The notes under the pieces: generated by a model
Seen by the model: the letters and a program-made list of their open reading frames with translations, nothing else
Database searches by the model: none
Told to the model about the DNA's origin: nothing
In this document: piece after piece, positions 49,632 to 59,259 of the stretch
Layout of the letters: every line of letters begins with the position of its first letter
Position numbering within the stretch: the first letter of the stretch is position 1
Assembly (NCBI RefSeq): GCF_014897315.1
Contig: NZ_JABUYL010000008.1
Span: 62,001-126,000 of the forward strand
Direction of reading: 5' to 3'
From: Proteus sp. FME41
GTDB lineage: Bacteria > Pseudomonadota > Gammaproteobacteria > Enterobacterales > Enterobacteriaceae
DNA: 64,000 nucleotides
Position numbers and translations under genes: made by a program

Positions 49632-50996
49632 TTGTCTATGAGCATGTCATCACCAAATTCTGTACCACAGGGTTTGCTCCAACGCCTGTTTAAGCTACAA
49701 GAACACGGCACAAACGCTCGCACCGAACTGATTGCGGGTATCACGACTTTCTTAACGATGGTTTATATTATCTTCGTTAACCCTCAAATCCTTGCTGCTG
49801 CCAATATGGATATCAAAGCCGTCTTTGTGACCACTTGCTTAATTGCGGCTTTCGGCAGTATTTTAATGGGATTAGTGGCGAATTTACCTATTGCGGTTGC
49901 CCCTGCTATGGGCCTAAATGCGTTCTTTGCCTTTGTGGTTGTAGGCGCAATGGGCTATTCATGGGAAGTCGCTATGGGTGCGATTTTCTGGGGTGCGGTA
50001 GGACTCTTTTTACTGACCCTTTTTCGGATTCGTTATTGGATAATTGCCCATATCCCGTTGAGTTTACGTGTGGGTATTACTAGCGGTATTGGTCTTTTTA
50101 TCGCCATGATGGGCTTAAAAAACTCCGGTATTATTATTCCTAATAACGATACCATTGTGACTATTGGTAATTTTGCCTCTCATAACGTGTTATTAGGTGC
50201 ATTAGGCTTTTTTATTATCGCCATTCTTGCTGCTCGTAATATTCATGCGGCTATTCTTATCTCTATTGTTATCACCACTGTTATTGGCTTGTTATTAGGC
50301 GATGTCACCTACCAAGGCGTTTTCTCTCTACCTCCTTCTATCACCACTGTTGTTGGTAAAGTCGATATTATGGGAGCCTTAGATATCGGCCTTTCTGGTG
50401 TAATTTTTGCCTTTATGTTGGTTAACTTATTTGACTCCTCTGGCACATTAATTGGTGTGACCGATAAAGCAGGTTTAACGGATGACAAAGGCAAGTTTCC
50501 ACAGATGAAACAAGCCTTATACGTTGATAGCTTAAGCTCAGTTGCCGGCTCGGCAATGGGCACATCTTCTGTAACTGCCTTTATCGAAAGTACTTCCGGT
50601 GTTTCTGTCGGTGGGCGTACAGGCTTAACTGCGGTCGTTGTCGGTATTCTTTTCTTACTCGCAATTTTCTTATCACCGCTTGCAGGGATGGTACCAAGCT
50701 ATGCAACGGCAGGGGCGCTAATCTATGTGGGTGTATTAATGACCTCCAGCTTAACGCGGGTGAAATGGGATGATTTAACAGAGTCTGTTCCCGCCTTTAT
50801 CACTGCGGTGATGATGCCGTTTAGTTTTTCAATCACCGAAGGTATCGCTCTGGGCTTTATTGCCTATTGTGTCATGAAGATAGGGACTTTCCGCTGGAAA
50901 GAAATTAACCTGTGTGTAGTCATTGTTTCATTGATGTTTATTTTAAAAATATTGCTGATTGATACTCATGTGATTGATTTGAATTCTTTATTCTAA
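49632..50996 (+). CDS. adeP: Adenine permease AdeP (NCS2/AzgA)
   Basis: A 454-residue purine permease matching E. coli AdeP along its length (445). The family segments are AGITTFLTMVYIIFVNPQIL, the substrate region FMLVNLFDSSGTLIGVTDKA, and GTSSVTAFIESTSGVSVGGR. It is a proton-driven adenine importer in the inner membrane. The start at 49632 lacks a strong ribosome site; an ATG nearby (MSMS) is similar. A PurR-like box lies upstream and a terminator follows. Confidence 0.94.
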   Translation: MSMSMSSPNSVPQGLLQRLFKLQEHGTNARTELIAGITTFLTMVYIIFVNPQILAAANMDIKAVFVTTCLIAAFGSILMGLVANLPIAVAPAMGLNAFFAFVVVGAMGYSWEVAMGAIFWGAVGLFLLTLFRIRYWIIAHIPLSLRVGITSGIGLFIAMMGLKNSGIIIPNNDTIVTIGNFASHNVLLGALGFFIIAILAARNIHAAILISIVITTVIGLLLGDVTYQGVFSLPPSITTVVGKVDIMGALDIGLSGVIFAFMLVNLFDSSGTLIGVTDKAGLTDDKGKFPQMKQALYVDSLSSVAGSAMGTSSVTAFIESTSGVSVGGRTGLTAVVVGILFLLAIFLSPLAGMVPSYATAGALIYVGVLMTSSLTRVKWDDLTESVPAFITAVMMPFSFSITEGIALGFIAYCVMKIGTFRWKEINLCVVIVSLMFILKILLIDTHVIDLNSLF

Positions 50997-51030
50997 TATT
51001 CAATAAATTAATATCATCATGATACAGATA

Positions 51031-51060
51031 AAACGGCACCAATAATGTGCCGTTTTTTAT
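51031..51060 (+). terminator. Rho-independent terminator of adeP
   Basis: A 9-bp stem (AAACGGCAC at 51031-51039 with GTGCCGTTT at 51047-51055) with a 7-base loop and a T-run. It is 35 bases past the adeP stop. Confidence 0.9.
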
Positions 51061-51076
51061 AAGAAAAGAGGTGATT

Positions 51077-51388
51077 ATGCACGTTCTTCTACAAGTCGAT
51101 TTCCCTTATCATGGTCCTTTCGATAATGAAATGACACAAGCTATGGATGCATTATCTTCATCAATCAACCAAGAGCCTGGCTTTATTTGGAAAATTTGGA
51201 CTGAAAATAAAGAAACACAAAAAGCAGGCGGGATTTATCTTTTTGATTCAAAAGAAAATGCTCAAGCTTATTTAGAGAAACACAGCGCTCGATTAAACTC
51301 TTTTGGTATTCCAGAAGTACGTGGTGATATTTTTGCAGTAAACCAAGCTTTAAGCTTAAAAAATCAAGCCTCTTTTTTGGCTAAGTAG
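51077..51388 (+). CDS. ydhR: YdhR, putative monooxygenase-like protein
   Basis: A 103-residue protein matching E. coli YdhR (101), a dimeric alpha-beta barrel in the ABM family. The segments INQEPGFIWKIWTEN and AGGIYLFDSKENAQAYLEKH are conserved. Its reaction is not established; similar folds serve in small monooxygenases. The ATG at 51077 has AAGAGGTG upstream. It is separate from adeP. Confidence 0.92.
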   Translation: MHVLLQVDFPYHGPFDNEMTQAMDALSSSINQEPGFIWKIWTENKETQKAGGIYLFDSKENAQAYLEKHSARLNSFGIPEVRGDIFAVNQALSLKNQASFLAK

Positions 51389-51437
51389 CTAAAAGCACAA
51401 GTGTTATATACCACTTGTGCCTTTCTATTTTCTGCAA

Positions 51438-51986
51438 TTACTCAGCTATTGTGGGCAACAACAAACCAAAAACAATAGAATCAGAAACTTCATCACCGAC
51501 TATCCAACGCTGCTTAAGGTACCCTTCTTGCTCAAAACCCAATTTGGCTAATAAAGCAGCAGAGGCTTTATTATCAGGATGAATATCCGCTTCTAAACGA
51601 CGCACCGCTAAATGCGTCTGGAGATAATCAATAAACGTAATCATCGCTTCTTTCATAACGCCTTTACCTTGATAAGCCGTATCAAGGCAATACCCTATTT
51701 CGCCACGTCGAGAATTAGGATAATGGTTAAAGAAAACACACATGCCCATAAGTGTATTTGTTGCTTTATCTATCACCGCTAAGCGCAAATATTCTTTCCT
51801 TTCCATGTGGGTAATATCTTGAATGATATCTTCTTGCGCTTCTTGCAATGACTGCCAAGGAAGATGACTCCAATAACGTGTCACCTCTGGCGAACTCATG
51901 ATATTAAACCAACTATCCGCATCTCCCATTTCAAAAGGACGCAAAATTAACCTTGGTGTTTCAACCTGAATATCGGCATAACGCAT
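51438..51986 (-). CDS. GNAT-family acetyltransferase, RimJ/RimL-like
   Basis: A 182-residue acetyltransferase of the RimJ/RimL/SpeG-type GNAT group. The start is ETPRLILRPFEMGDADSW, the acetyl-CoA loop is LDTAYQGKGVMKEAM, and the end of the fold is ADIHPDNKASAALLAKLGFE. The substrate is unknown; ribosomal protein N-termini, aminoglycosides and metabolites are all possible. It is 12 bases downstream of the GT39 gene and may share its transcript. Confidence 0.85.
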   Translation of the reverse strand: MRYADIQVETPRLILRPFEMGDADSWFNIMSSPEVTRYWSHLPWQSLQEAQEDIIQDITHMERKEYLRLAVIDKATNTLMGMCVFFNHYPNSRRGEIGYCLDTAYQGKGVMKEAMITFIDYLQTHLAVRRLEADIHPDNKASAALLAKLGFEQEGYLKQRWIVGDEVSDSIVFGLLLPTIAE

Positions 51987-51998
51987 TTTTATTTTTCC

Positions 51999-53462
51999 TT
52001 ATTGTGCTTTAGGTGCCACAAAAGCAATACAGACTGGCTCTGCAATGGCACCAGGCTCAGAACGAAACATTATCTCTTGAGTATCCGCTATTTTTAAACT
52101 AGGCCAGTGTTTTAATCCTTCATCAAAATGCGCCTTTTCACAGTAATAACCTACTTCGCTAACCAATACAGCACCTTTTTCTTCTAATTGTTGAAGTGTA
52201 ATATGCCGATTATAAATATTAGGAGGCTGAATATTTTCTTCTAATACCCAAGGCTGTGAGGATAATGGCCTATCTTTGCCATAAAATGTCACCCACTCAT
52301 GCATATACTCACCCCCCACATATGCTAGTGGTGTGTGATAATGCTGATGCCAAGCTTGTTCAATATCTTGTACAAAGGTTTTTATGCCAATAAATTTTTG
52401 CCCTGCATTACGCACATTAGCTGCTTGTACCACGGTATAACCAGAGACAACCAACATACCAAAAACACCTAAACCATACAGTACACCTCGTAATGAGCGT
52501 TTAGGCATTACACTTATTGAGCCAACAAAAAGTGCTGTTGCAATCGACATAAATGGCTGTAGCCACTCAGTAATACGACCACCTTCATGGAAGCTAAACC
52601 AAATAAAAATAATTGTTAATGGAAATAACAGAATAAAATTCAGTAACTGGCTATCTTGAGACGCAGACCAACTTACTCGCCCACCATAAAAACGTACAAT
52701 TCCCCACATCAAAATAACAGGGTAAAACACCGTTAACGCTGCGCGCGTAGTGCGTAAATTAAAACGGCTTTCTATTTGAGAATCGACCCATTTAAACGCA
52801 GCAAAATCGGTTTGCCATAACCAAATAAAATTGGGGATAACAAAAGCAAACCAGACAGCAATCGCAAAATAAAAATAGGGCGAACGATAACTGACACGTA
52901 CTTTAGGCACGAATAAGCTTAATAAAAACACAGTACCAATAAAGGCTAATGATGAATATTTTCCCATTGTGGCAATGCCCATGGCGATTGCAAAGCCAAT
53001 CCAATACTTTTGATTATCATTAATGGCACAAAGGAAAAAATAAAATGCCCAAGCCCAGCATCCCACTAAAATATAATTATCGTTATAAGGAATAATATCA
53101 AAGTTGATGACACCAGATAAATTGAGCCCTAACATAGCGAACCAAGCAAGGTGCCCATTTTGAGTCAATTTATACGCTAAATTCCAGACACCTAATAATC
53201 CTATAGCAATCACAATAAAGTGGATAAAATACCAATAAAAGCTAAAATCGATACCGCCATAAATAGCAGGTGTCATTATAAAGCCAACAAACCAAGGATT
53301 TTTAGGGGAACCCCATCCCCCGTTAGTGCCCCAATTGACCGCTTCTACGGCATCATAAGGCACCGTGGGATCAAAGAGATAACTGACCAAAATCCAGAGT
53401 GTCGCATAACCAACAACCCACCAATATACTGGCTTACGCAATTGTGCAGATGATAATGTCAT
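51999..53462 (-). CDS. GT39-type membrane glycosyltransferase (ArnT/PMT-like)
   Basis: A 487-residue protein with about ten to twelve membrane segments in the N-terminal two-thirds and a soluble C-terminal domain. The acidic motif DPTVPYDAVEAVNWG early in the protein and the NDNYILVGCWAW segment fit the GT39 superfamily, which uses polyprenyl-phosphate sugars (ArnT, PMT). No neighbouring glycan genes identify the acceptor, so lipid A, an O-antigen/ECA side branch or a protein are possible. It is followed closely by a GNAT gene. Confidence 0.78.
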   Translation of the reverse strand: MTLSSAQLRKPVYWWVVGYATLWILVSYLFDPTVPYDAVEAVNWGTNGGWGSPKNPWFVGFIMTPAIYGGIDFSFYWYFIHFIVIAIGLLGVWNLAYKLTQNGHLAWFAMLGLNLSGVINFDIIPYNDNYILVGCWAWAFYFFLCAINDNQKYWIGFAIAMGIATMGKYSSLAFIGTVFLLSLFVPKVRVSYRSPYFYFAIAVWFAFVIPNFIWLWQTDFAAFKWVDSQIESRFNLRTTRAALTVFYPVILMWGIVRFYGGRVSWSASQDSQLLNFILLFPLTIIFIWFSFHEGGRITEWLQPFMSIATALFVGSISVMPKRSLRGVLYGLGVFGMLVVSGYTVVQAANVRNAGQKFIGIKTFVQDIEQAWHQHYHTPLAYVGGEYMHEWVTFYGKDRPLSSQPWVLEENIQPPNIYNRHITLQQLEEKGAVLVSEVGYYCEKAHFDEGLKHWPSLKIADTQEIMFRSEPGAIAEPVCIAFVAPKAQ

Positions 53463-53650
53463 AATAAATAGAAAGTTAAGTTGATTAATTTAATTTTGTC
53501 GTTAATTGATGTCACAACACAGTAAAGTATAGTGAAATGAACCGCACATTGTACGTGAGCAAATATTAAATTGTCTTAAATTTGCGCTTTTATTGAAATT
53601 TTGTTTCTGATAGATTGCGCAACCAAGAAGATCACTATCGAGTTACCATT

Positions 53651-54148
53651 ATGAATATGATTAAAAGAAAGCCCGCAGCAAAAACACGTAAGAAAACACG
53701 TGAAGAGCTGAATGCGGAAGGACGTGAACGTAAGCGTCAAAAAAAACACCGTGGCAATCCTGCTGGTAACCGTCAACAGGATGCGGAAAATAATCAACAA
53801 TCTAAAAATACAGCGCCTAAAGATCCGCGTATTGGCAGTAAAAAACCAATCCCTCTGATCGTGGGTGATGCGCCAAAAGTGGTGAAGAAAAAACCGGCCC
53901 CCGTTAAGGTTGAGCCTGTTCGTTTAGCACCAGAGCAAGAGTTAGACTTGTTAGAAAATGATGCGCGTTTAGATGAGTTATTATCTCGTCTTGAAAACGG
54001 TGAAAAACTCAACGCAGAAGAACAAGCTTATACCGAAAAAACCCTTGATCGCATTGATGAATTAATGGTTGAGCTAGGCATTGAGTTTGAAGATGATGAC
54101 GATGAAGAAAAAACAGAAGACATCATGCAACTACTGAAAGGCAAATAA
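53651..54148 (+). CDS. yihI: Der GTPase-activating protein YihI
   Basis: A 165-residue protein (E. coli YihI 169) that stimulates the ribosome-assembly GTPase Der. The basic N-terminal half has [20 protein letters not shown], then [13 protein letters not shown] and the helical and acidic C-terminus ([20 protein letters not shown]). Start at 53651, with 53657 as an alternative; the longer frame has no family support. It is distant from hemN, its E. coli neighbour. Confidence 0.95.
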   Translation: MNMIKRKPAAKTRKKTREELNAEGRERKRQKKHRGNPAGNRQQDAENNQQSKNTAPKDPRIGSKKPIPLIVGDAPKVVKKKPAPVKVEPVRLAPEQELDLLENDARLDELLSRLENGEKLNAEEQAYTEKTLDRIDELMVELGIEFEDDDDEEKTEDIMQLLKGK

Positions 54149-54183
54149 TCAGAAAGTCAGTGATTAGCGTTATTGCCTTACTG

Positions 54184-54226
54184 CTAACAGATATTAATAA
54201 CCTATTGATATCTGTTAGTCTTTATA
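54184..54226 (+). terminator. Terminator after yihI
   Basis: A perfect 11-bp stem (CTAACAGATAT at 54184-54194 with ATATCTGTTAG at 54208-54218), followed by TCTTTATATTT. Confidence 0.75.
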
Positions 54227-54350
54227 TTTAAAAATACGCTATCTTGTGATGCCGTGAACAAACCTCTCAAGCTCAGATAACTCCACCTATTCCTCTCTTA
54301 TCATCCCTGATATCCTACTTTTCTATCTTTTATATACGAGTGATAAAAAT

Positions 54351-55796
54351 ATGGATAACAGACAGCAGTACTTAGATATCGCAGCTGGGCAAGGAGAAAA
54401 AGTGCCCTCTCGTATAGTGGCATTCCCTGCACAGCCACTAAACTATGCGCTTATTGAGCAACGCCTAGAAGAACAAACTGATTACACTGATGGTGAAATC
54501 AATTATCTAAGTGAAAATATTGATGACGGTTTTTTCTATCGTTGCCAACAGGATGATGACGAGTTACATTTTTTTGTCTGTCTTTATCCTCGTGATGAAG
54601 ATTACGAAATACGTCCAATGTATTCGACTGACGAACTCACACCACAACTACTCGCGCATGCGAATGCCACAACGCAAGATTTATTATTAGAAACACTGTT
54701 TACTGAAGCCTTGCATCCTTTGGCCAGCTATCGCCATCAATTGAATTTTTTGAATATTATCGCACCTGAAATGGTCTTAGCATTAGATGAATCCGCTGCA
54801 GGTAAAGCATTAACTCCCGAATGGATACGCTTTCAACTGGAAACACCCGACCTCTATCCTGAGGTAGAAAGCCTATATGTTATTCATGCAGTTTATGACA
54901 CAGAAAATGATCCCCCTACCATGTTCTGGTTTCATACCCATGGATTGGCGCGTTGTGGCTTAACTGAAGTCGATTTAGTTATTCCTAGCATGCTAGAGTC
55001 TTACTATGGTATTCCTGATCTCTTCCGTTGTTTTGTTAACAACAGTATCAATCATCGCCAAATCGAATTTGGTGAACCAATGCTCTGTGGACAAACATCA
55101 TCCGGTTTAGAGTATCTTGTTGCCTTACCTTTTGAAGAAGGTATTCGCCACGTCAATCAATCAACCCTGATTGAAAACCTTAGACCTTTAGATGAGATGC
55201 GTTATGACACTGAAGGCGCACCAAACGGCATTTTCTTAGGTGATTTAGCCGATCGTGATGAATATCATCAACACCCTTCATCTATGCTATTTAGAACCAA
55301 TGAAGAAAATCCTGTTTTAGAAACCTTCTTTAAAGGTTATGAAGAGCAGCAAGCAATGATGTTGCTACGTAGCAATGAAGAAACCTATGAAATGTCCGAA
55401 AAAGCCAAACGACGTTGGGAGTACTTTGTTTCGTTGTTTGATAACAATACGCCAGCACCCGTTGAAAAAAAGAGTGGTTTTCTTTCAAAACTATTAGGTA
55501 AAGATAAGCCTGAGCAAACTGAAAGCCCTTGGCAATTTATGATTAAGTTCGGTATTCCTTATGGTGAAGAAGAAGAGAAAGAGCTTGAACATATGTGGTT
55601 TGTGCCACAGTCTCGTGATGGTGACACTGTTTATGCCAAATTACTCAACGTGCCATTTTATGTTGAAGAGATGCAAGAAGGTGAAACCTATCCCATCAAT
55701 ATAGATTTAATAACTGATTGGGTCGTTTCATTCGAAGATGATAGTTATACCCCTAACAATATTTACCAGCTTTTTAGCCACCAGCAAACGCACTAA
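54351..55796 (+). CDS. DUF4026/DUF2314-domain protein
   Basis: A 481-residue acidic cytosolic protein. The N-terminal part matches the DUF4026 type (PSRIVAFPAQPLNYALIEQR). The C-terminal part has the DUF2314 type pattern EHMWFVPQSRDGDTVYAKLL followed by NVPFYVEEMQEGETY and a closing IDLITDWVV. Between them is a linker with VEKKSGFLSKLLGKDKPEQT. The function is unknown. It is flanked by a terminator on each side, so it is monocistronic. Confidence 0.75.
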   Translation: MDNRQQYLDIAAGQGEKVPSRIVAFPAQPLNYALIEQRLEEQTDYTDGEINYLSENIDDGFFYRCQQDDDELHFFVCLYPRDEDYEIRPMYSTDELTPQLLAHANATTQDLLLETLFTEALHPLASYRHQLNFLNIIAPEMVLALDESAAGKALTPEWIRFQLETPDLYPEVESLYVIHAVYDTENDPPTMFWFHTHGLARCGLTEVDLVIPSMLESYYGIPDLFRCFVNNSINHRQIEFGEPMLCGQTSSGLEYLVALPFEEGIRHVNQSTLIENLRPLDEMRYDTEGAPNGIFLGDLADRDEYHQHPSSMLFRTNEENPVLETFFKGYEEQQAMMLLRSNEETYEMSEKAKRRWEYFVSLFDNNTPAPVEKKSGFLSKLLGKDKPEQTESPWQFMIKFGIPYGEEEEKELEHMWFVPQSRDGDTVYAKLLNVPFYVEEMQEGETYPINIDLITDWVVSFEDDSYTPNNIYQLFSHQQTH

Positions 55797-55822
55797 TTAG
55801 CTAACGATCTCACAATCCTAAT

Positions 55823-55867
55823 GCGGGTTTCTTATTTAATCATGATGAGAAACCCGCGTTTAAATTT
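55823..55867 (+). terminator. Terminator after the DUF4026 gene
   Basis: A 10-bp stem (GCGGGTTTCT at 55823-55832 with AGAAACCCGC at 55848-55857), then GTTTAAATTT. Confidence 0.75.
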
Positions 55868-56018
55868 CAATAAATCTACTTTCATCTTGTAACCCGTTAA
55901 CATTATTAATTGATTGTTATTTTGTTGCTACATTGACATCTCAACTCGTCACATTTTGTTTTTGTCTAGTAACAGATAGGGAAAACAGTCTCATTTCATC
56001 TCAATATCTTTTCTCTGG

Positions 56019-56032
56019 TTGATTTAAATCAA
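56019..56032 (+). promoter_or_regulatory. FNR-binding site upstream of feoA
   Basis: TTGATTTAAATCAA matches the FNR consensus TTGATNNNNATCAA at every defined position. It is about 180 bases before the feoA ATG. Anaerobic activation of feo by FNR is known in E. coli. Confidence 0.85.
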
Positions 56033-56073
56033 GTGCAGATAAGTGTAGAGTAGGCTAAATTATACCCAATAAG

Positions 56074-56092
56074 GATAATTATAATTCTCATT
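56074..56092 (+). promoter_or_regulatory. Fur box upstream of feoA
   Basis: GATAATTATAATTCTCATT matches the Fur consensus GATAATGATAATCATTATC at 14 of 19 positions by my count. It is downstream of the FNR site, consistent with iron repression of feo. Confidence 0.7.
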
Positions 56093-56207
56093 AGCATTAA
56101 AAATATTTATTATAATTAACCTGACTTTTATTATGTGAATTTTTTATATGCGTTAATAATTATCAGTATCATTATTTTTTGTATCAATATTCGTGGAAGG
56201 ACGCTTT

Positions 56208-56444
56208 ATGTCTCTGATCCCAAATCACAGTTATAAAATCTTGAGCTATTCACCTCAGATTAGCCCAGCATACAGACAGAAATTGTTATCTTTAGGTATG
56301 TTACCTGGGGCTGTATTTAATGTTATTCGTATCGCACCACTGGGTGATCCTATTCAAATAGAAACGCACCGAGTCTCCCTCATTTTGAGAAAAAAAGATC
56401 TCGCACTTATTAACCTTAGCGAAGTGGTTCATAACGAGAAATAA
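56208..56444 (+). CDS. feoA: Ferrous iron transport protein FeoA
   Basis: A 78-residue SH3-like protein (E. coli 75) that interacts with FeoB and is needed for uptake. The pattern [21 protein letters not shown] is typical. The ATG at 56208 follows GGAAGGACG; a GTG five codons earlier is rejected. First gene of feoABC. Confidence 0.95.
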   Translation: MSLIPNHSYKILSYSPQISPAYRQKLLSLGMLPGAVFNVIRIAPLGDPIQIETHRVSLILRKKDLALINLSEVVHNEK

Positions 56445-56496
56445 TCGTTATCTCTCATTCAACTAGGCAAGACAACTAACTATTGGCATCACTATT

Positions 56497-58824
56497 ATGA
56501 CTCCTCTCACTATAGGTCTTATCGGTAACCCCAATGCCGGTAAAACAACACTCTTTAATCAGTTAACCGGTTCTCGCCAGCGCGTGGGTAACTGGGCGGG
56601 TGTCACTGTCGAACGTAAAGTCGGTCGTTTCACGACTGCAAATCATAAAATTGAACTCGTCGATTTACCGGGTACTTACTCATTAACGACAATTTCAGAA
56701 CAGACATCCCTTGATGAGCAAATTGCCTGCCATTTCATTTTAAGTAATGAAGCAGACATGCTGATTAACGTTGTTGATGCCTCAAACCTTGAACGTAACC
56801 TTTATTTGACGTTGCAACTGCTTGAGCTGGGTATTCCGTGTATTGTGGCATTAAACATGCTTGATATTGCTGAACACCAAGATATGCAAATTGATATCAA
56901 AGCACTCTCTGAGCAACTGGGTTGCCCTGTTATTCCAATGGTTTCAACCAAAGCATCAGGTATTGATAAGCTCAAAGAAGCCATTGATACCTTTCCAGCT
57001 GAAAAGAAAAAACCACAAGAGTTACTGACGTCTTACCCTGTATGGCTACTCAATGAAGTTGAAGCACTGGCTGAAAGAATTAACCATGATGAATTTAATT
57101 TACAGCAACGCCGTTGGATGGCATTACAGTGTTTAGAAGGGGATATTTATACCCATCAACGGGCACAAGTCACCACAGAAGATATCAAAGCTATACGCCA
57201 ACGTATCCAAGATGAACATAATAATGAACCAGAACTCGTCATTGCGGATGCTCGCTATCAAAATATTGAGCATATCTGTCATACCGTCATTAATATGGAA
57301 TCCATTAAACCCAATATTTTGACGCAAAATATCGATAAAGTAATATTAAACCGTTGGTTAGGTGTACCTATTTTCCTATTTGTCATGTATCTGATGTTCG
57401 TCTTGGCGATTAACATTGGTGGGGCATTACAACCCGCATTTGAAGGCGGCTCTGAAGCCATCTTTATTCATGGTATTCAATGGATTGGTGCAACCTTTAA
57501 CTTTCCTGAATGGCTAACCATCTTTCTTGCTCAAGGTGTCGGTGGTGGTATTAATACCGTTCTTCCATTAGTGCCACAAATTGGGATGATGTACCTCTTC
57601 TTGTCTATCCTTGAAGATTCGGGTTATATGGCGCGTGCTGCGTTTGTTATGGATAGATTGATGCAGGCGCTAGGCTTGCCAGGCAAATCATTCGTACCAC
57701 TGATTGTCGGCTTTGGCTGTAACGTCCCCTCAATTATGGGTGCACGTACGCTTGATGCACCAAGAGAGCGATTGATCACCGTCTTAATGGCGCCCTTTAT
57801 GTCTTGTGGCGCTCGTTTAGCCATCTTTGCAGTCTTCGCTGCCGCCTTCTTTGGTAAAAATGGCGCAAGTGTTGTTTTCTCACTGTATCTTTTAGGTATT
57901 GTTGTTGCCATTTTAACGGGCTTACTGCTAAAACATACCATTATGCGTGGCGAAGCATCACCTTTCGTAATGGAATTGCCGGTTTATCACGTTCCTCACA
58001 TGAAAACGTTGTTGATGCAAACTTGGCAACGTTTAAAAGGCTTCGTTATCCGTGCAGGTAAAGTCATTATTATCGCCAGTATGTTTATTGGTGCCTTAAA
58101 CAGCTTTACGTTCTCGGGTAAGCCTGCCGATAATATCAATGATTCTGCACTGGCATCTGTCAGTAAAGTGATCACTCCATTACTGCAACCCATTGGTGTG
58201 CATAGTGATAACTGGCAAGCCACTGTTGGCTTGGTCACAGGGGCAATGGCAAAAGAAGTGGTTGTGGGAACATTAAATACTCTCTATACCGCTGAAAGTA
58301 TTGTCAATGAGCCGTTTGATGCTGAAGAGTTTGACCTTTGGGGTGAAGTCGGTGACGCATTTGGTGAAACATGGGATAGTTTAAAAGAGACCTTTACTTT
58401 AGCAGCACTCTCTAATCCAATTGAAGCCAGTAAAGGTGACGGCGAAATGGATACCGGAACAATGGGCACCATGAGTGCTAAATTTGGCTCAGGTATTGCT
58501 GCATACAGCTATTTGATCTTTGTTTTACTGTATGTACCTTGCGTTTCTGTTATGGGTGCTATCGCGCGTGAAACAAGCCGCGGTTGGATGACCTTCTCTA
58601 TTCTTTGGGGCTTAAACATTGCTTACTCATTGTCCGCATTGTTCTATCAAGTCGCAACCTTTAGTGAGCATCCACAAAGCAGTGGAATAACCATTGCTGT
58701 AGTCGTCATTTTTAACTTAATTCTGTTTATCCTGTTGCGTAATGCACGTAATCGCCTAACAATTAACTTAAGCAATAAAGCGTCATTAGCAAAACAATGT
58801 TGTTCAAAAGGTAGCTGTCACTAA
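56497..58824 (+). CDS. feoB: Ferrous iron transporter FeoB
   Basis: A 775-residue inner-membrane transporter (E. coli 773). The N-terminal G domain carries G1 GNPNAGKT at residues 10-17, G3 DLPGTYSL and G4 NMLD. A GDI helical region follows, then the membrane part with the two Gate motifs, including GFGCNVPSIMGART and VPCVSVMGA. The C-terminus is cysteine-rich (QCCSKGSCH). It carries ferrous iron into the cell under anaerobic or acidic conditions. Confidence 0.98.
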   Translation: MTPLTIGLIGNPNAGKTTLFNQLTGSRQRVGNWAGVTVERKVGRFTTANHKIELVDLPGTYSLTTISEQTSLDEQIACHFILSNEADMLINVVDASNLERNLYLTLQLLELGIPCIVALNMLDIAEHQDMQIDIKALSEQLGCPVIPMVSTKASGIDKLKEAIDTFPAEKKKPQELLTSYPVWLLNEVEALAERINHDEFNLQQRRWMALQCLEGDIYTHQRAQVTTEDIKAIRQRIQDEHNNEPELVIADARYQNIEHICHTVINMESIKPNILTQNIDKVILNRWLGVPIFLFVMYLMFVLAINIGGALQPAFEGGSEAIFIHGIQWIGATFNFPEWLTIFLAQGVGGGINTVLPLVPQIGMMYLFLSILEDSGYMARAAFVMDRLMQALGLPGKSFVPLIVGFGCNVPSIMGARTLDAPRERLITVLMAPFMSCGARLAIFAVFAAAFFGKNGASVVFSLYLLGIVVAILTGLLLKHTIMRGEASPFVMELPVYHVPHMKTLLMQTWQRLKGFVIRAGKVIIIASMFIGALNSFTFSGKPADNINDSALASVSKVITPLLQPIGVHSDNWQATVGLVTGAMAKEVVVGTLNTLYTAESIVNEPFDAEEFDLWGEVGDAFGETWDSLKETFTLAALSNPIEASKGDGEMDTGTMGTMSAKFGSGIAAYSYLIFVLLYVPCVSVMGAIARETSRGWMTFSILWGLNIAYSLSALFYQVATFSEHPQSSGITIAVVVIFNLILFILLRNARNRLTINLSNKASLAKQCCSKGSCH

Positions 58825-58843
58825 GTGACAAAGGAAAAGTAAG

Positions 58844-59074
58844 ATGGCCAGTCTGATAGAAGTACGTGATTGTATCGCCCTTAATGGTCGAGCCGATGCC
58901 CGTCTTATCGGCCATCAACTTAATATGCCTGAACCGTTGGTACAAGCAATGTTAGAGCGGCTTACATTGATGGGTAAGCTTCAAGAAGTGGATGTGGAAG
59001 AGTGCCTTACGGGTAGTTGTAAAAGTTGCCCTGAAGCCACCGCCTGCCAGACAAAGCTTTATCAATTAATCTAA
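58844..59074 (+). CDS. feoC: Ferrous iron transport regulator FeoC
   Basis: A 76-residue winged-helix protein (E. coli 78) with four C-terminal cysteines (EECLTGSCKSCPEATACQ) that can hold an Fe-S cluster. In Klebsiella and Salmonella it interacts with FeoB and protects it from proteolysis. It is 19 bases downstream of feoB. Confidence 0.93.
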   Translation: MASLIEVRDCIALNGRADARLIGHQLNMPEPLVQAMLERLTLMGKLQEVDVEECLTGSCKSCPEATACQTKLYQLI

Positions 59075-59096
59075 CAAATTGATAAATGACATTATA

Positions 59097-59127
59097 AATC
59101 CCCTTACTTTATGTAGGGGATTTTTTT
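59097..59127 (+). terminator. Rho-independent terminator of feoABC
   Basis: AATCCCCTTAC at 59097-59107 pairs with GTAGGGGATT at 59113-59122 around a short loop, followed by a T-run. Confidence 0.9.
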
Positions 59128-59259
59128 ATCTACGGCTCAAGATGAATCATTTTCATCTTTCTATTTAATGATTTACTTTCCTAACTATCACGGCATAATC
59201 CATTAAACACGGACGTAAAGACGTCTATCTTAATTTCACTTTATAAGAATATAAAAATT

